Source of the DNA: Anoxynatronum buryatiense
Lineage (GTDB): Bacteria > Bacillota > Clostridia > Peptostreptococcales > Tindalliaceae
Reading direction: 5' to 3'
Length of the DNA stretch: 64,000 nt
Assembly: GCF_900182905.1 (NCBI RefSeq)
Contig: NZ_FXUF01000004.1
Location: 186,001 to 250,000 of the forward strand
Part shown: piece after piece, positions 49,453-61,076 of the stretch
Numbering within the stretch: the first letter of the stretch is position 1
Layout of the letters: each line of letters starts with the position of its first letter
Notes under the pieces: model-generated
Database searches by the model: none
What the model was told of the DNA's origin: nothing
What the model saw: only the letters and a program-made list of their open reading frames with translations
Made by a program: the position numbers and the translations under genes

Positions 49453-50559
49453 TTAGTTGGCAGATTCTTCCGGCGCGATGATTTCCAGTTCGCCGGCAAT
49501 GATTTTGGCCGCCACTGCTTTTGCGGCTTCAATGGCTTCGGGGGGCATCATTTCTTCGTTCAGGTAGTTGGCGGTATCGGTGGTCACATGCACCACGCCG
49601 AAGGCATTTTCTTTCAGGCCAAGAATCTGAGCGCCACCGGATAAGGTGCCGTCAAGGTACTGGCTGATGATGATTTCGGTGCAGGAGCCGGTGTTTTTCA
49701 AAGCACCACCGATGATATAAGGGTTATCGGGGGTGGTCTGATCCACGCTCAAACCAGTGGTATATACGGGAGTGCCCCGCTGGGCCAGGTCAAGGGCGGC
49801 CTGGTAGATGCCGGCGTTGGCGCTGGCGGCGACACCGCCAAAGATAAAGGTGGCACCGGCAGCCTGCTGCTGGGTGGTGTATTCGTAGGGCAGGCTGGTG
49901 TCGCTGTAAGAATTGGTGTAGTTATACATGAATTCAGCGTCGGGATTCACAGATTTCACACCCTCAGAAAAGCCATAACGGTATTTGTAAGTGGCCTGGG
50001 TTTGAAAAGAGCCCACATACCCATAGAGGGTTTCATCGGGGAAAGCGGTGCCGATCATCACACCCAATACGTAGCATCCTTCGGTTTCATTAAAGCCGAT
50101 GCTGGTGACTTTATCATTTCCGGCAATGGCATCAATCACTGCATAATGCACATGGTCAAACTCATCGGCCAGCGCGCTGAAAGGCTCGGCTGCCTGCCAG
50201 CCGACACCAATCACCAGGTCGTAGCCTTCGTTGGCGGCGGCCCGTCCGTTTTCTTCCCATTGGGCCGTGTCACTGCATTCCATGGAAGTCCACTGAAACC
50301 CGTGAATGCCAGCCATTTCTTCCACTTTGTGATACGCCTGAAGAATAAACTGTTCGGTACCGATGGGATCGGAAATCAGGGCCACCTTCAAATGGCTGAA
50401 GTCTGCTTCTGATGCAGCAGGTGTTGCCGGTGGGGCGGCGGTTTCGGCGGCGGGTGCTTCTGGTGCCGGCGGTGATGCGGGTGAGGCACACCCGGAGACA
50501 AGGGTGACAATGCTGAAGACCAACAGAAGAGAAAGCGCAAAGAACCGTGATTTTTTCAT
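49453..50559 (-). CDS. BMP family substrate-binding lipoprotein
   Basis: The 368-residue protein has an N-terminal lipoprotein signal with lipobox LVSGC (Cys near residue 24), then an Ala/Pro-rich linker and a PnrA/BmpA-like domain (HLKVALISDPIGTEQFILQAY, VGVGWQAAEPFSALADEF, VGSFQTQATYKYRYGFSEG). Family members bind purine nucleosides, and some bind autoinducer-like or other ligands. ATG 50559 follows AAAGGAGG. It is the first gene of the operon, 83 bases before the ATPase gene. Confidence 0.92.
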   Translation of the reverse strand: MKKSRFFALSLLLVFSIVTLVSGCASPASPPAPEAPAAETAAPPATPAASEADFSHLKVALISDPIGTEQFILQAYHKVEEMAGIHGFQWTSMECSDTAQWEENGRAAANEGYDLVIGVGWQAAEPFSALADEFDHVHYAVIDAIAGNDKVTSIGFNETEGCYVLGVMIGTAFPDETLYGYVGSFQTQATYKYRYGFSEGVKSVNPDAEFMYNYTNSYSDTSLPYEYTTQQQAAGATFIFGGVAASANAGIYQAALDLAQRGTPVYTTGLSVDQTTPDNPYIIGGALKNTGSCTEIIISQYLDGTLSGGAQILGLKENAFGVVHVTTDTANYLNEEMMPPEAIEAAKAVAAKIIAGELEIIAPEESAN

Positions 50560-50903
50560 AGTGACCTCCTTTTTTTTGACCAATCAGTTTCCGATTACCA
50601 ACAGGCAGATGGTTCATATGGGCGGGTTAGTTTTGGCAAATCACCCTGTCCGGCAGCTGTTTCTTCGTTAAATCAGCACATGTCAGGTTGTTTGCCGGGT
50701 GGGTGAGGGCCGAAAACCCGCTTCCTGTTACCTGTATTGTAGCACCGACTTTGTTTTAAGAATATGACATGGGTCATATAAATCCGGGACTTTACAAAGA
50801 TTTTACCTTGTCGGGCAGCCAGGGAAGAGAAGAAGGTTTGCATCCCGGGTTTCCCTGCGGTTATAATGGAGTCAAGCGACGATCGGGCGGGTGATGCAGG
50901 ATG
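50560..50903. promoter_or_regulatory. Divergent promoter region with Crp/Fnr-type palindrome
   Basis: A perfect inverted repeat, ATATGAC-ATGG-GTCATAT, lies at 50762-50779. On the minus strand a -10 element TACAAT (50741-50736) predicts a start at 50729, putting the palindrome centre at -41.5, the classic position for Crp/Fnr class II activation, and there is no good -35. On the plus strand TTGCAT (50838-50843) and TATAAT (50862-50867, spacer 18) would drive the regulator gene. Confidence 0.7.
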
Positions 50904-51593
50904 ATGCGAATCGAAAATGAAGACTTGCTGGCGGATTTTCAGCAGCAATACCAGGTACAGGCACTTTTCTCATCGGGAGAGTGTCCTGAAATGGAGCTCT
51001 TCGCTTTTCAAAAAGGAGATATTTTACTGGAGGAGGGCATGCCCTCAAAACACCTGTTTTTTCTGGTGGCGGGGGCAGTGAAGATCGCCACGTACTCGAC
51101 GACAGGCAAAGTGCTGCAGCTTTCTCATCTGGAAGCATTTCAGGTGATCGGGGAGATGGCGGTGTTATGGGAGCGGGAAGCCACTGCCAATGTTCAGGCA
51201 ACAAAGCCGGGATACTGCCTGGCGCTCTCGCTGGAAAAACACCGTCAGCAGCTGCTGAATGATGTGGTGTTTCTAAGGTATGTGTGTCATCGTCTCTCTG
51301 AAAAGATGACAGATCATAATCAGGTGTTCAGCCATACTATTTTTGAACCCCTGGAGAATCGACTGGCAGCGCTGATTTTACAGCGGGCCGCCAATCAGGT
51401 GGTTCGTCCGGTTTTGACAGAATGGGCAGAACTGTTGTGTACCAGCTACCGCCACTTACTGCGGAGTCTCAGTGCCCTGTGTGCCGAAGGTGCCATTGAA
51501 AAACAGGGACGGCAGTACCGGGTGAAAGATGAAGTAATGCTGGGAAAGATTGCCAGCGGTGAAGGACGCGCCGAACCCCACGTCAAACAATGA
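50901..51593 (+). CDS. Crp/Fnr family transcriptional regulator
   Basis: The 230-residue protein has a cyclic-nucleotide-binding-type beta barrel (about residues 25-115, FQKGDILLEEGMPSKHLFFLVAGAVKIAT) and a long dimer helix. A C-terminal winged helix (LCTSYRHLLRSLSALCAEGAIEKQGRQYRV) has a recognition helix that departs from the Crp/Fnr consensus. It has no N-terminal cysteine cluster, so an Fnr-type iron-sulfur sensor is unlikely. The layout resembles YeiL-like proteins. It is divergent from the BMP transporter operon and is the likely binder of the intervening palindrome. ATG 50904 is an alternative start. Confidence 0.87.
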   Translation: MMRIENEDLLADFQQQYQVQALFSSGECPEMELFAFQKGDILLEEGMPSKHLFFLVAGAVKIATYSTTGKVLQLSHLEAFQVIGEMAVLWEREATANVQATKPGYCLALSLEKHRQQLLNDVVFLRYVCHRLSEKMTDHNQVFSHTIFEPLENRLAALILQRAANQVVRPVLTEWAELLCTSYRHLLRSLSALCAEGAIEKQGRQYRVKDEVMLGKIASGEGRAEPHVKQ

Positions 51594-51916
51594 AGAAGAA
51601 ATGGTGGCGGCGAGTTCATCCCGAGTTCATTTAGCTGCCTTACAATCATTTTGTTGCATTGGATTCTAAGATGCCTTGATTGAAAATACCTGCCTTAAAA
51701 AAGGAAGGGCGGCCTGATGCATCAGTAGGGCTGTGGTTTTGATTATGCAACTAAACAAGGGTTAACATGCATCATAATGACGGGTCAAAAACAAAAATTC
51801 TGCCTTGATTTTTAGATCGAAAAGAGATACATTAAGAAGAACGTTATCTGCCACCAAAGAGATACAACATGACGTTCGCTGGAATAGTGTGATCATTTGG
51901 AAAGGCGGTGCATTTC
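51594..51916 (+). other. Gap before wecB
   Basis: There is no gene, clear promoter or strong hairpin. A short direct repeat (GAGTTCATcCC/GAGTTCATtTA, 51612-51635) follows the regulator gene. Confidence 0.5.
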
Positions 51917-53086
51917 ATGCAGCCCCTGAAAGTGCTCAGTGTGTTTGGTACCCGGCCAGAGGCCATCAAAATGGCTCCCCTGGTTAAAATGATGGAAAAA
52001 GATCCCCGTTTTAATTCAAGAGTCTGTGTCACTGCCCAGCACCGGGAAATGCTGGATAGTGTGCTGACTCTTTTTGACATTACCCCCTGGAAAGATCTGA
52101 ATATCATGAAACACGGCCAGTCCATCACCGACATCACCGTGCGCACCCTGACAGGCCTTCAGGAAGTTCTGAAGGAATACCGGCCGGATTACCTGCTGGT
52201 TCACGGAGATACCACCACCACCTTTGTGGCCTCCCTGGCAGCTTTTTACGAGAAGATCCCCGTGGGTCATGTGGAAGCCGGCCTGCGCACCGGCAACATC
52301 TATTCTCCCTACCCGGAAGAAATGAACCGACGGCTGACGGGAACGCTGGCCACCCTTCATTTTGCCCCCACTCAACAAAACCGGGAACATCTTTTAAAAG
52401 AAAACGTGGCACCAGACCAGATTTTCATCACCGGCAACACGGTGATTGATGCCCTGCTGTCTGTCATTCAACCAGACTACGATTTTCAGGATGAAAAGCT
52501 GAACCGGCTGGTGAGTGAACGGGAAGCCCACCCGCTGGTGGTCATGACCTGCCACCGTCGTGAAAACTGGGGAGCACCCATGGAGCAGATTTTTGAAGCA
52601 GTCTGCCGCCTGGCCCGGCGCTATCCCCATTACCGGTTGATCTACCCGGTGCATCTGAATCCAGCCATTGGCAAGCTGGCAGAAACCACTTTAGGGCGTG
52701 AACCCAATGTGCATCTTATTCAACCCCTTGACTATGCACCCTTTGCCAATTTGTTGAATGCGGCCACTCTCATTCTCACCGACTCCGGCGGTATTCAGGA
52801 AGAGGCACCTGCTTTGGGCAAACCCATTCTGGTGATGCGTACCGAAACAGAACGACCGGAGGCAGTGGCTGCCGGAACAGTTCAGGTGACGGGCGTGGAA
52901 ACAGAAACCATTTTCCGGGCAGCCGTCCGCCTGCTGGACGACGCCGTTGTCTGGGAAAAAATGGCCCGGGCGGTGAACCCCTACGGGGACGGTCAGGCCT
53001 CTCGGCGCATTGGAGAAGCATTGCTCTATGGGGCTGGCCACCTCAGCGCACCCCCTGACAAATGGGAGGGAGAAAGGAAAAAATAA
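51917..53086 (+). CDS. wecB: UDP-N-acetylglucosamine 2-epimerase (non-hydrolysing)
   Basis: The 389-residue protein begins LKVLSVFGTRPEAIKMAPL and contains VHGDTTT, HVEAGLRTGNIYSPYPEEMNR and LTDSGGIQEEAPALGKPIL, all signatures of this enzyme, which interconverts UDP-GlcNAc and UDP-ManNAc for wall teichoic acid or other surface glycans. ATG 51917 is preferred to GTG 51908. A 2-epimerase (mnaA) just upstream of atpI is also the Bacillus subtilis order. Confidence 0.94.
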   Translation: MQPLKVLSVFGTRPEAIKMAPLVKMMEKDPRFNSRVCVTAQHREMLDSVLTLFDITPWKDLNIMKHGQSITDITVRTLTGLQEVLKEYRPDYLLVHGDTTTTFVASLAAFYEKIPVGHVEAGLRTGNIYSPYPEEMNRRLTGTLATLHFAPTQQNREHLLKENVAPDQIFITGNTVIDALLSVIQPDYDFQDEKLNRLVSEREAHPLVVMTCHRRENWGAPMEQIFEAVCRLARRYPHYRLIYPVHLNPAIGKLAETTLGREPNVHLIQPLDYAPFANLLNAATLILTDSGGIQEEAPALGKPILVMRTETERPEAVAAGTVQVTGVETETIFRAAVRLLDDAVVWEKMARAVNPYGDGQASRRIGEALLYGAGHLSAPPDKWEGERKK

Positions 53087-53098
53087 CCGGGATTATTG

Positions 53099-53151
53099 TT
53101 GACAAAACATTAACAAATACCGTTATTAATTTTCCGAATCTATGATATAAT
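53099..53151 (+). promoter_or_regulatory. Promoter of the F-type atp operon
   Basis: TATAAT at 53146-53151 with a weak TTATTA at 53123-53128 (spacer 17). A TTGACA at 53099-53104 sits further upstream without a matching -10. The predicted 5' leader to ATG 53170 is only about 12 bases. Confidence 0.55.
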
Positions 53152-53169
53152 GGGAGCGATCAGCGAAAA

Positions 53170-53409
53170 ATGAAACGCCGAAAAGGAAGTGCCCTTCAAA
53201 ATCTGTCTCTCATCAGCTATATCGGTATTGCCATGGTGGTTCCCATCCTGGCGGGGGTGGTCGGGGGAAGATGGCTGGATGAACGGTTCGGCACCAAGCC
53301 CGTCTTTTTGTTTATTCTCATCGTTGCCGGTGTTCTCATCGGTGCCCGCAATGTGTACCAGCTGGCCATGAAAGATGTTGATCCCCCGCGGTCACGCAGA
53401 AGGGAGTGA
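53170..53409 (+). CDS. AtpZ/AtpI-like small membrane protein
   Basis: The 79-residue protein has two hydrophobic helices, with GGRWLDERFGTKP between them, the pattern of the AtpZ family (AtpI-like) found before atpI in many Firmicutes. It is the first gene of the F-type atp operon and has a poor ribosome binding site, which may keep it low. Its C-terminus is basic (PPRSRRRE). Confidence 0.85.
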   Translation: MKRRKGSALQNLSLISYIGIAMVVPILAGVVGGRWLDERFGTKPVFLFILIVAGVLIGARNVYQLAMKDVDPPRSRRRE

Positions 53410-53415
53410 GTGGCC

Positions 53416-53832
53416 ATGGCTGAAATGGAAGATATCAGCATCACCCAAAAATCCATCGCCAAACGGGTTTTTCTGGCCAACAGCCTGGTGGCGTTGCTGG
53501 GAATGTGGGTGTTTCATCCTCCCCTGGCATTTCTCACCGGTGTTTTTTTTGGAACAGCCGTCTCATTGCTGAACTTCCGTCTCCTCTATCTGACCATTCA
53601 GCGGGCAGTAACCATGCATCCGGAACGAGCCCGAAAATACACCGTTTCAAGATATATGATTCGTTATGTGCTGACAACACTGGTCATTCTCATCTCCATT
53701 CGCTCTCCTGATATTCATGCCCTCGGTACCATCATTGCCATGGTAATGATTAAAATCGTCATCCTGCAGAGAGATCTGCTGAATGATAAACGCTATTTCA
53801 AGAATATTTTCACACGAAAGGAGGAAAAGTAA
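53416..53832 (+). CDS. atpI: ATP synthase subunit I
   Basis: The 138-residue protein has four hydrophobic helices and the AtpI-type FGTAVSLLNFRLLYLTIQRA segment. The family is thought to help assemble the c-ring. ATG 53416 has AGGGAG 9 bases upstream and is preferred to GTG 53410. The next gene starts directly after the stop. Confidence 0.85.
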   Translation: MAEMEDISITQKSIAKRVFLANSLVALLGMWVFHPPLAFLTGVFFGTAVSLLNFRLLYLTIQRAVTMHPERARKYTVSRYMIRYVLTTLVILISIRSPDIHALGTIIAMVMIKIVILQRDLLNDKRYFKNIFTRKEEK

Positions 53833-54543
53833 ATGCAGCCGATTGCCTTCGGTCCAAGAGTGATGTTTGAAATTCCCATACTGGACGGCATTCCGGTGAC
53901 CGAAACAGTGGTGAACACCTGGTTGATCATGCTGGTGCTGGTGGTGCTGGCCATTCTTGGAACACGTACCCTGCAACTGATTCCAAAGGGCCGGCAAAAT
54001 GTGGCAGAAGCTGTGGTGGAAGTGCTGAACAACCTGACCCGGCAAACCATGGGCGATGATAAAACAGGCTTTGCGCCTTATATGGGCACCCTGTTTTTAA
54101 TTCTGATCTTTATGAACCTGCTGGGCCTGCTGGGGCTTCGACCTCCCACGGCAGATCTGAACACCACCCTGGCCCTCGCCGTCATTACCTTTTGCATGAT
54201 TCACTACTTCGGGGCCCGCAGCAAAGGAACGGGAACTTATCTGAAAGGTTTCGCCGAACCCTTTGTGCTTCTGCTTCCCATGAACATCATGGGTGAACTG
54301 GCCACTCCCATTTCCCTGTCTTTCCGTCTTTTCGGCAACATTGTGGGGGGCCTCATCGTTCTGACACTGGCCTACAACGGTCTTACCAGCCTCAGCACCT
54401 CGCTGGGTCTGTCGGCCTTCCCCATCCTGCAGGGCGGTATACCGGTGGTACTCCATTTGTATTTTGATGTTTTCGCCGGTGTACTGCAATCTTTTATTTT
54501 CGTCATGCTCACCATGGTCTTTATTTCAATAGCCATGGATTGA
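53833..54543 (+). CDS. atpB: F-type ATP synthase a subunit
   Basis: The 236-residue membrane protein has the arginine helix ELATPISLSFRLFGNIVGG (about residues 156-174) and a C-terminal helix ending QSFIFVMLTMVFISIA. Together with the c-ring it forms the ion path, here predicted to carry Na+. AAAGGAGG lies upstream. Confidence 0.94.
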   Translation: MQPIAFGPRVMFEIPILDGIPVTETVVNTWLIMLVLVVLAILGTRTLQLIPKGRQNVAEAVVEVLNNLTRQTMGDDKTGFAPYMGTLFLILIFMNLLGLLGLRPPTADLNTTLALAVITFCMIHYFGARSKGTGTYLKGFAEPFVLLLPMNIMGELATPISLSFRLFGNIVGGLIVLTLAYNGLTSLSTSLGLSAFPILQGGIPVVLHLYFDVFAGVLQSFIFVMLTMVFISIAMD

Positions 54544-54557
54544 TGCGCAACTTGTAA

Positions 54558-55484
<927 letters not shown>

Positions 55485-55540
55485 AGCAAAATACATCGGC
55501 GGAATCAGTCTGACTGATTTTCCGGAAAGGAGGCAACACG

Positions 55541-56047
55541 ATGCAGCAAGGATTGGTTGAACTGAGTTGGACCTTTGCGTTTCAAATCATTAACGCCATC
55601 GTCATCTTCTTACTTTTGCGCCATTTCCTCTTTAAGCCGGTAACTGAATACATGGCCAAGCGGACACAGAGCATCGAAGACCAGCTGGCCGGCGCTCAGG
55701 AAAAAGAAGACGAAGCGCTGGCACTGAAGGCCCAGTATGAGGAAAAACTTTCAGGTATTCGGGAAGAACGGAATGAAATGCTGAAAGAAGCTGCCCGCAA
55801 AGGTGAAGAACGGGGCGAAATTCTCATTCAGGAAGCCCGGGAAGAAATTCGCAAAATGGAAGAACGTTCCCGGTTGGATCTGGAACGGGAAAAAACAAAA
55901 GCCATCAACGAATTCAAAAATCAGATTTCAGAACTGGCGGTACTGGCGGCTGCCCAGGTTATGGAGCAGGAACTGGATCAGCAAAAGCATGATGCCATGA
56001 TTCAGGAGTTCATTGAAAAGGTAGGTCGGGAAAAATGGCAGCATTAG
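55541..56047 (+). CDS. atpF: F-type ATP synthase b subunit
   Basis: The 168-residue protein has one N-terminal membrane helix (FQIINAIVIFLLLRHFLFKPV), then a long charged coiled coil. This is the normal length for b, in contrast with the 251-residue b of the N-ATPase. It overlaps atpH by 13 bases. Confidence 0.92.
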   Translation: MQQGLVELSWTFAFQIINAIVIFLLLRHFLFKPVTEYMAKRTQSIEDQLAGAQEKEDEALALKAQYEEKLSGIREERNEMLKEAARKGEERGEILIQEAREEIRKMEERSRLDLEREKTKAINEFKNQISELAVLAAAQVMEQELDQQKHDAMIQEFIEKVGREKWQH

Positions 56048-56583
56048 TGGCCAAGCGCTACGCCACAGCTCTTTTCCAGGCTGTACAGGAATCGGAAACC
56101 ACCGATGCCGCCGCTGTGCTCCAGGAACTGAAGGGTATTCGACAAGCCATTCATGAGGTGCCCGCCTTTGCCCGTTTTTTCGCCTCCCCTGTGGTGGGGA
56201 ACCGGGAGAAAAAACAATTTATCACAGAACTGTTCAAAGAAAAAATCAGCCCAGAGCTGTATCATTTTCTCATGATTCTGGTGGACAAGCGCCGGGAAGC
56301 TTCCTTTGAAGGCATGGTACACGTTTTTGGAGAGTTGACAGAAGCGCTGGAAAACCGGATGGAAGCCGTTGCCGTGACAGCCGTTCCCATGAACGAAACC
56401 GCTCAGGCCAGTATGGCTGCTTCCCTCAGTACCCTGACGGGGCGGGAAGTGACCCTTACCAACCAGGTGGATGCATCCATCATCGGGGGAGTCATGGTGC
56501 GGATGGGAGACCGGGTGATCGACGGTACGGTACGCAACCGTCTGAACCTCTTGAAAGAGGATCTGACACAAATGATTGTATAA
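56035..56583 (+). CDS. atpH: F-type ATP synthase delta subunit
   Basis: The 182-residue protein begins with ALVAKRYATALFQAV, the delta signature, and ends with a domain containing VDASIIGGVMVRMGDRVIDGTVRNRL, the conserved C-terminal motif. It joins the b stalk to the top of F1. Confidence 0.93.
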   Translation: MAALVAKRYATALFQAVQESETTDAAAVLQELKGIRQAIHEVPAFARFFASPVVGNREKKQFITELFKEKISPELYHFLMILVDKRREASFEGMVHVFGELTEALENRMEAVAVTAVPMNETAQASMAASLSTLTGREVTLTNQVDASIIGGVMVRMGDRVIDGTVRNRLNLLKEDLTQMIV

Positions 56584-56603
56584 AGTGAGGGGTGAAAAGC
56601 ACA

Positions 56604-58121
56604 ATGAATCTCAGACCCGAAGAAATCTGTTCGGTGATTAAGGAACAGATCAAACGATACGAAAACCAACTGGACTACCAGGAAGTGGGCACCGTTATTC
56701 AGGTGGGCGACGGTATCGCCCGGATTCACGGGCTCGAAAAATGTATGGCCGGTGAACTGCTGGTCTTTCCCGGCGATGTTTACGGGATGACGCTGAACCT
56801 GGAGGAAGACAACGTGGGCTGCGTGCTCATGGGTTCCGATGAACACATCAAAGAGGGCGACATGGTGAAACGGACGGGGAAAATTGTTGAGGTCCCCGCA
56901 GGTGAAGCCCTTTTGGGCCGGGTGGTCAATGCCCTGGGACAGCCCATTGACGGCAAGGGTCCCATTCAAACTGACAACTTCCGGGTGGTGGAACGGGTAG
57001 CCCCGGGCATCATTGCCCGAAAATCTGTTCATGAGCCGCTGCAGACCGGTATCAAAGCCATCGACTCCATGATTCCCATCGGCCGCGGCCAGCGGGAACT
57101 GATCATTGGCGACCGGCAAACGGGGAAAACCGCCATCGCCATTGATACCATCATTAACCAGAAAGATACCGATGTCATCTGCATCTATGTGGCCATTGGC
57201 CAAAAGAACTCCACGGTGGCCCAAATTCAGGATGTTCTCAATCGTAATGGTGCCATGGATTACACCATTATTGTGGCAGCCACTGCCAGCGAGCTGGCAC
57301 CGCTCCAGTTTATTGCTCCCTATGCCGGTTGTGCCATGGGTGAAGAATTCATGGAGCAGGGCAAGCACGTGCTGTTGATCTACGATGACCTGTCAAAACA
57401 TGCGGTGGCCTACCGGGCCATGTCACTGCTGCTTCGCCGTCCACCGGGCCGTGAAGCGTATCCGGGCGATGTATTTTACTTACATAGCCGACTGCTGGAA
57501 CGTGCTGCCAAGCTCAGCGACGAACGGGGTGCCGGATCACTGACAGCACTGCCTATCATTGAAACCCAGGCAGGAGACGTCTCAGCCTATATTCCCACCA
57601 ACGTGATTTCCATCACCGACGGTCAGATTTTCCTGGAGTCAGAACTGTTCTACTCTGGGGTGCGCCCTGCGGTGAACCCGGGAATTTCTGTTTCCCGTGT
57701 GGGTGGAAACGCCCAAATCAAAGCGATGAAGAAAGTGGCAGGAAAACTGCGCCTCGAACTGGCCCAGTATCGGGAACTGGCAGCCTTTGCCCAATTCGGC
57801 TCCGAGCTGGATAAAGAAACCCAGGAACGACTGGCCCAGGGGGAACGCATCCTCGAAATCCTGAAACAGCCCCAGTACCAGCCGGTACCGGTGGAAGATC
57901 AGGTCATGATGATTTATGCGGTCACCAACAAGTATCTGGCAGACGTGGAAGTCACAGACATCCGTGAGTTCGAAGCCGGTCTCATGGCGTACATGCGCAG
58001 CCATTTCCCAGAAGTTGGCAAAACCATTCGCGAACAGGGTGCCATGGATGAAACCACTGAAGAAACCCTGAAAAAAGCCATTGAGGAATACAAGGTTGAG
58101 TTCCTGAAAGAAAAGGAATAA
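56604..58121 (+). CDS. atpA: F-type ATP synthase alpha subunit
   Basis: The 505-residue protein has N-terminal [20 protein letters not shown], Walker A GDRQTGKT (about 169-176) and the signature [24 protein letters not shown] 56604 is chosen over GTG 56592. It is a standard-type alpha, distinct from the N-type alpha at 14420-15955. Confidence 0.94.
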   Translation: MNLRPEEICSVIKEQIKRYENQLDYQEVGTVIQVGDGIARIHGLEKCMAGELLVFPGDVYGMTLNLEEDNVGCVLMGSDEHIKEGDMVKRTGKIVEVPAGEALLGRVVNALGQPIDGKGPIQTDNFRVVERVAPGIIARKSVHEPLQTGIKAIDSMIPIGRGQRELIIGDRQTGKTAIAIDTIINQKDTDVICIYVAIGQKNSTVAQIQDVLNRNGAMDYTIIVAATASELAPLQFIAPYAGCAMGEEFMEQGKHVLLIYDDLSKHAVAYRAMSLLLRRPPGREAYPGDVFYLHSRLLERAAKLSDERGAGSLTALPIIETQAGDVSAYIPTNVISITDGQIFLESELFYSGVRPAVNPGISVSRVGGNAQIKAMKKVAGKLRLELAQYRELAAFAQFGSELDKETQERLAQGERILEILKQPQYQPVPVEDQVMMIYAVTNKYLADVEVTDIREFEAGLMAYMRSHFPEVGKTIREQGAMDETTEETLKKAIEEYKVEFLKEKE

Positions 58122-58139
58122 GGAACAGGAGGTGACCCA

Positions 58140-59060
58140 TTGGCCGGATTAGGAATGCGGGACATCAAACGCCGCATCAAAAGTGTCAAGAGTACCAGAC
58201 AAATCACCAAGGCCATGGAAATGGTGGCCTCGGCAAAACTGCGAAAAACCCGGGGAAGACTGGAAGAATCACGGCCGTTTACCCGGGCATGGAAGCAGGC
58301 AGTGCTGGGATTTCTGGGCGAGCTTCAGGGGACAGAACATCCCCTGGTAACCCCCCGGGAAACCATCAAGAAAACCGGATACATTGTTATAGCAGGCAGC
58401 CGCGGTCTTTGCGGCGGGTACAATACCAATGTGGTGAAACAAGCCTGGGAACATATGCAGGAAAAAAAAGCCACCTGTGTGGTGACGGTGGGGCAGAAAT
58501 CCTGGGAGTATTTTTCCCGGCGTGAAGTGGAAGTTCCCCGGTCTTTCCTGGGGCTGGCAGAAGTGCCGGATTTCATAGACGCCCAGGAAATCCGCCGGTT
58601 CTGTCTGGAAAAATACCAGGCAGGAGAAGTGGACGAAATCTACCTGGTATACACCAACTTTGAAAGCACCATCAGTTACAAACCCAAGGTGCTGAAGCTG
58701 ATCCCACTGGATGAGGAAGCGCTGGAAACCTGTTTTCATACCGATAAAAGTCTGATGGAAGAAGAACAGATGCGCCACGAAGCTGCGGTTAAAGATGACT
58801 GGGAACTCACCATCTACGAGCCCTCAGATGCAGAAGTGCTGGGGCGGGTGGTCCCCGGCTATCTGGACAGCATGATTTACGGTGGATTAATGGAATCAGC
58901 CGTGAGTGAACAGGCAGCCCGCCGGGTGGCCATGGAAAGTGCCACCAGCAATGCTGAAGATATGATCGATAAGCTGCAGCTTCAGTATAACCGGGCCCGT
59001 CAGGCTGCGATCACACAGGAAATTGCCGAAATTGTCGGCGGTGCGGAGGCGCTGAAATAA
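58140..59060 (+). CDS. atpG: F-type ATP synthase gamma subunit
   Basis: The 306-residue protein starts at TTG 58140 with AGGAGGTGA upstream. Its N-terminal coil (MRDIKRRIKSVKSTRQITKAMEMVASAKL) and C-terminal coil (QLQYNRARQAAITQEIAEIVGGAEAL) are classical gamma shaft segments, with GSRGLCGGYNTN in between. Confidence 0.94.
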   Translation: MAGLGMRDIKRRIKSVKSTRQITKAMEMVASAKLRKTRGRLEESRPFTRAWKQAVLGFLGELQGTEHPLVTPRETIKKTGYIVIAGSRGLCGGYNTNVVKQAWEHMQEKKATCVVTVGQKSWEYFSRREVEVPRSFLGLAEVPDFIDAQEIRRFCLEKYQAGEVDEIYLVYTNFESTISYKPKVLKLIPLDEEALETCFHTDKSLMEEEQMRHEAAVKDDWELTIYEPSDAEVLGRVVPGYLDSMIYGGLMESAVSEQAARRVAMESATSNAEDMIDKLQLQYNRARQAAITQEIAEIVGGAEALK

Positions 59061-60494
<1,434 letters not shown>

Positions 60495-60502
60495 GTGACC
60501 CT

Positions 60503-60913
60503 GTGGCAGCGAAACTGCATCTTGAAATTGTCTCGCCAGACAGAGTGTTTCTGGACGAAGAAGTGGACATGGCAGTGGTGCGCACCGCTTCCGGCGACGT
60601 GGGGTTGATGAATGAACACATTCCCATGGTGGCGCCGGTGGCAGTGGGGCGCATCAAAATTGTTCAGGAAGGCAAGGTGAGAGAAGCCGCCTGTGCTGAC
60701 GGTGTGCTGAAAATTCGTGGTGACCACGCACTGGTGATCACAGAAGCGGTGGAGTGGATCGAAGAAATTGACATCCAGCGTGCCCGAAAAGCCCGGGAAC
60801 GGGCAGAAGAACGGCTGAAAGCCAAGTCGGACCAGGTTGACATCGACAGGGCCAAAGCAGCCCTCACCAAAGCACTGAACAGAATACAGCAATACGAACA
60901 TCATCAAAAGTAG
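60503..60913 (+). CDS. atpC: F-type ATP synthase epsilon subunit
   Basis: The 136-residue protein starts at GTG. Its N-terminal beta sandwich (KLHLEIVSPDRVFLDEEVDMAVV...GDVGLMNEHIPMVAPV) and C-terminal helices are the usual epsilon form. Confidence 0.93.
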   Translation: MAAKLHLEIVSPDRVFLDEEVDMAVVRTASGDVGLMNEHIPMVAPVAVGRIKIVQEGKVREAACADGVLKIRGDHALVITEAVEWIEEIDIQRARKARERAEERLKAKSDQVDIDRAKAALTKALNRIQQYEHHQK

Positions 60914-60946
60914 ATCCAAAGATGAAACCCACTATACAGACCGAGA

Positions 60947-60975
60947 CCATCGCTTTCTGGCGGTGGTCTTTTTCT
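60947..60975 (+). terminator. Intrinsic terminator of the F-type atp operon
   Basis: GACCATCGC pairs with GCGGTGGTC across a 6-base loop (one G-T pair) and is followed by TTTTT. Confidence 0.9.
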
Positions 60976-60979
60976 GCTT

Positions 60980-61008
60980 GTCTTTAAGGGGGGGGTTCGA
61001 TATAATCA
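60980..61008 (+). promoter_or_regulatory. Promoter of the NusG-II gene
   Basis: TTGTCT (60980-60985) and TATAAT (61003-61008), spacer 17, begin within ten bases of the atp terminator. Confidence 0.75.
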
Positions 61009-61076
61009 GAAGGTAGTTAAAGCGGTGGAGGGTTGCGCAGCAATCAAAACGCCTGCCGAATGGAAAGGAAAAAGCC

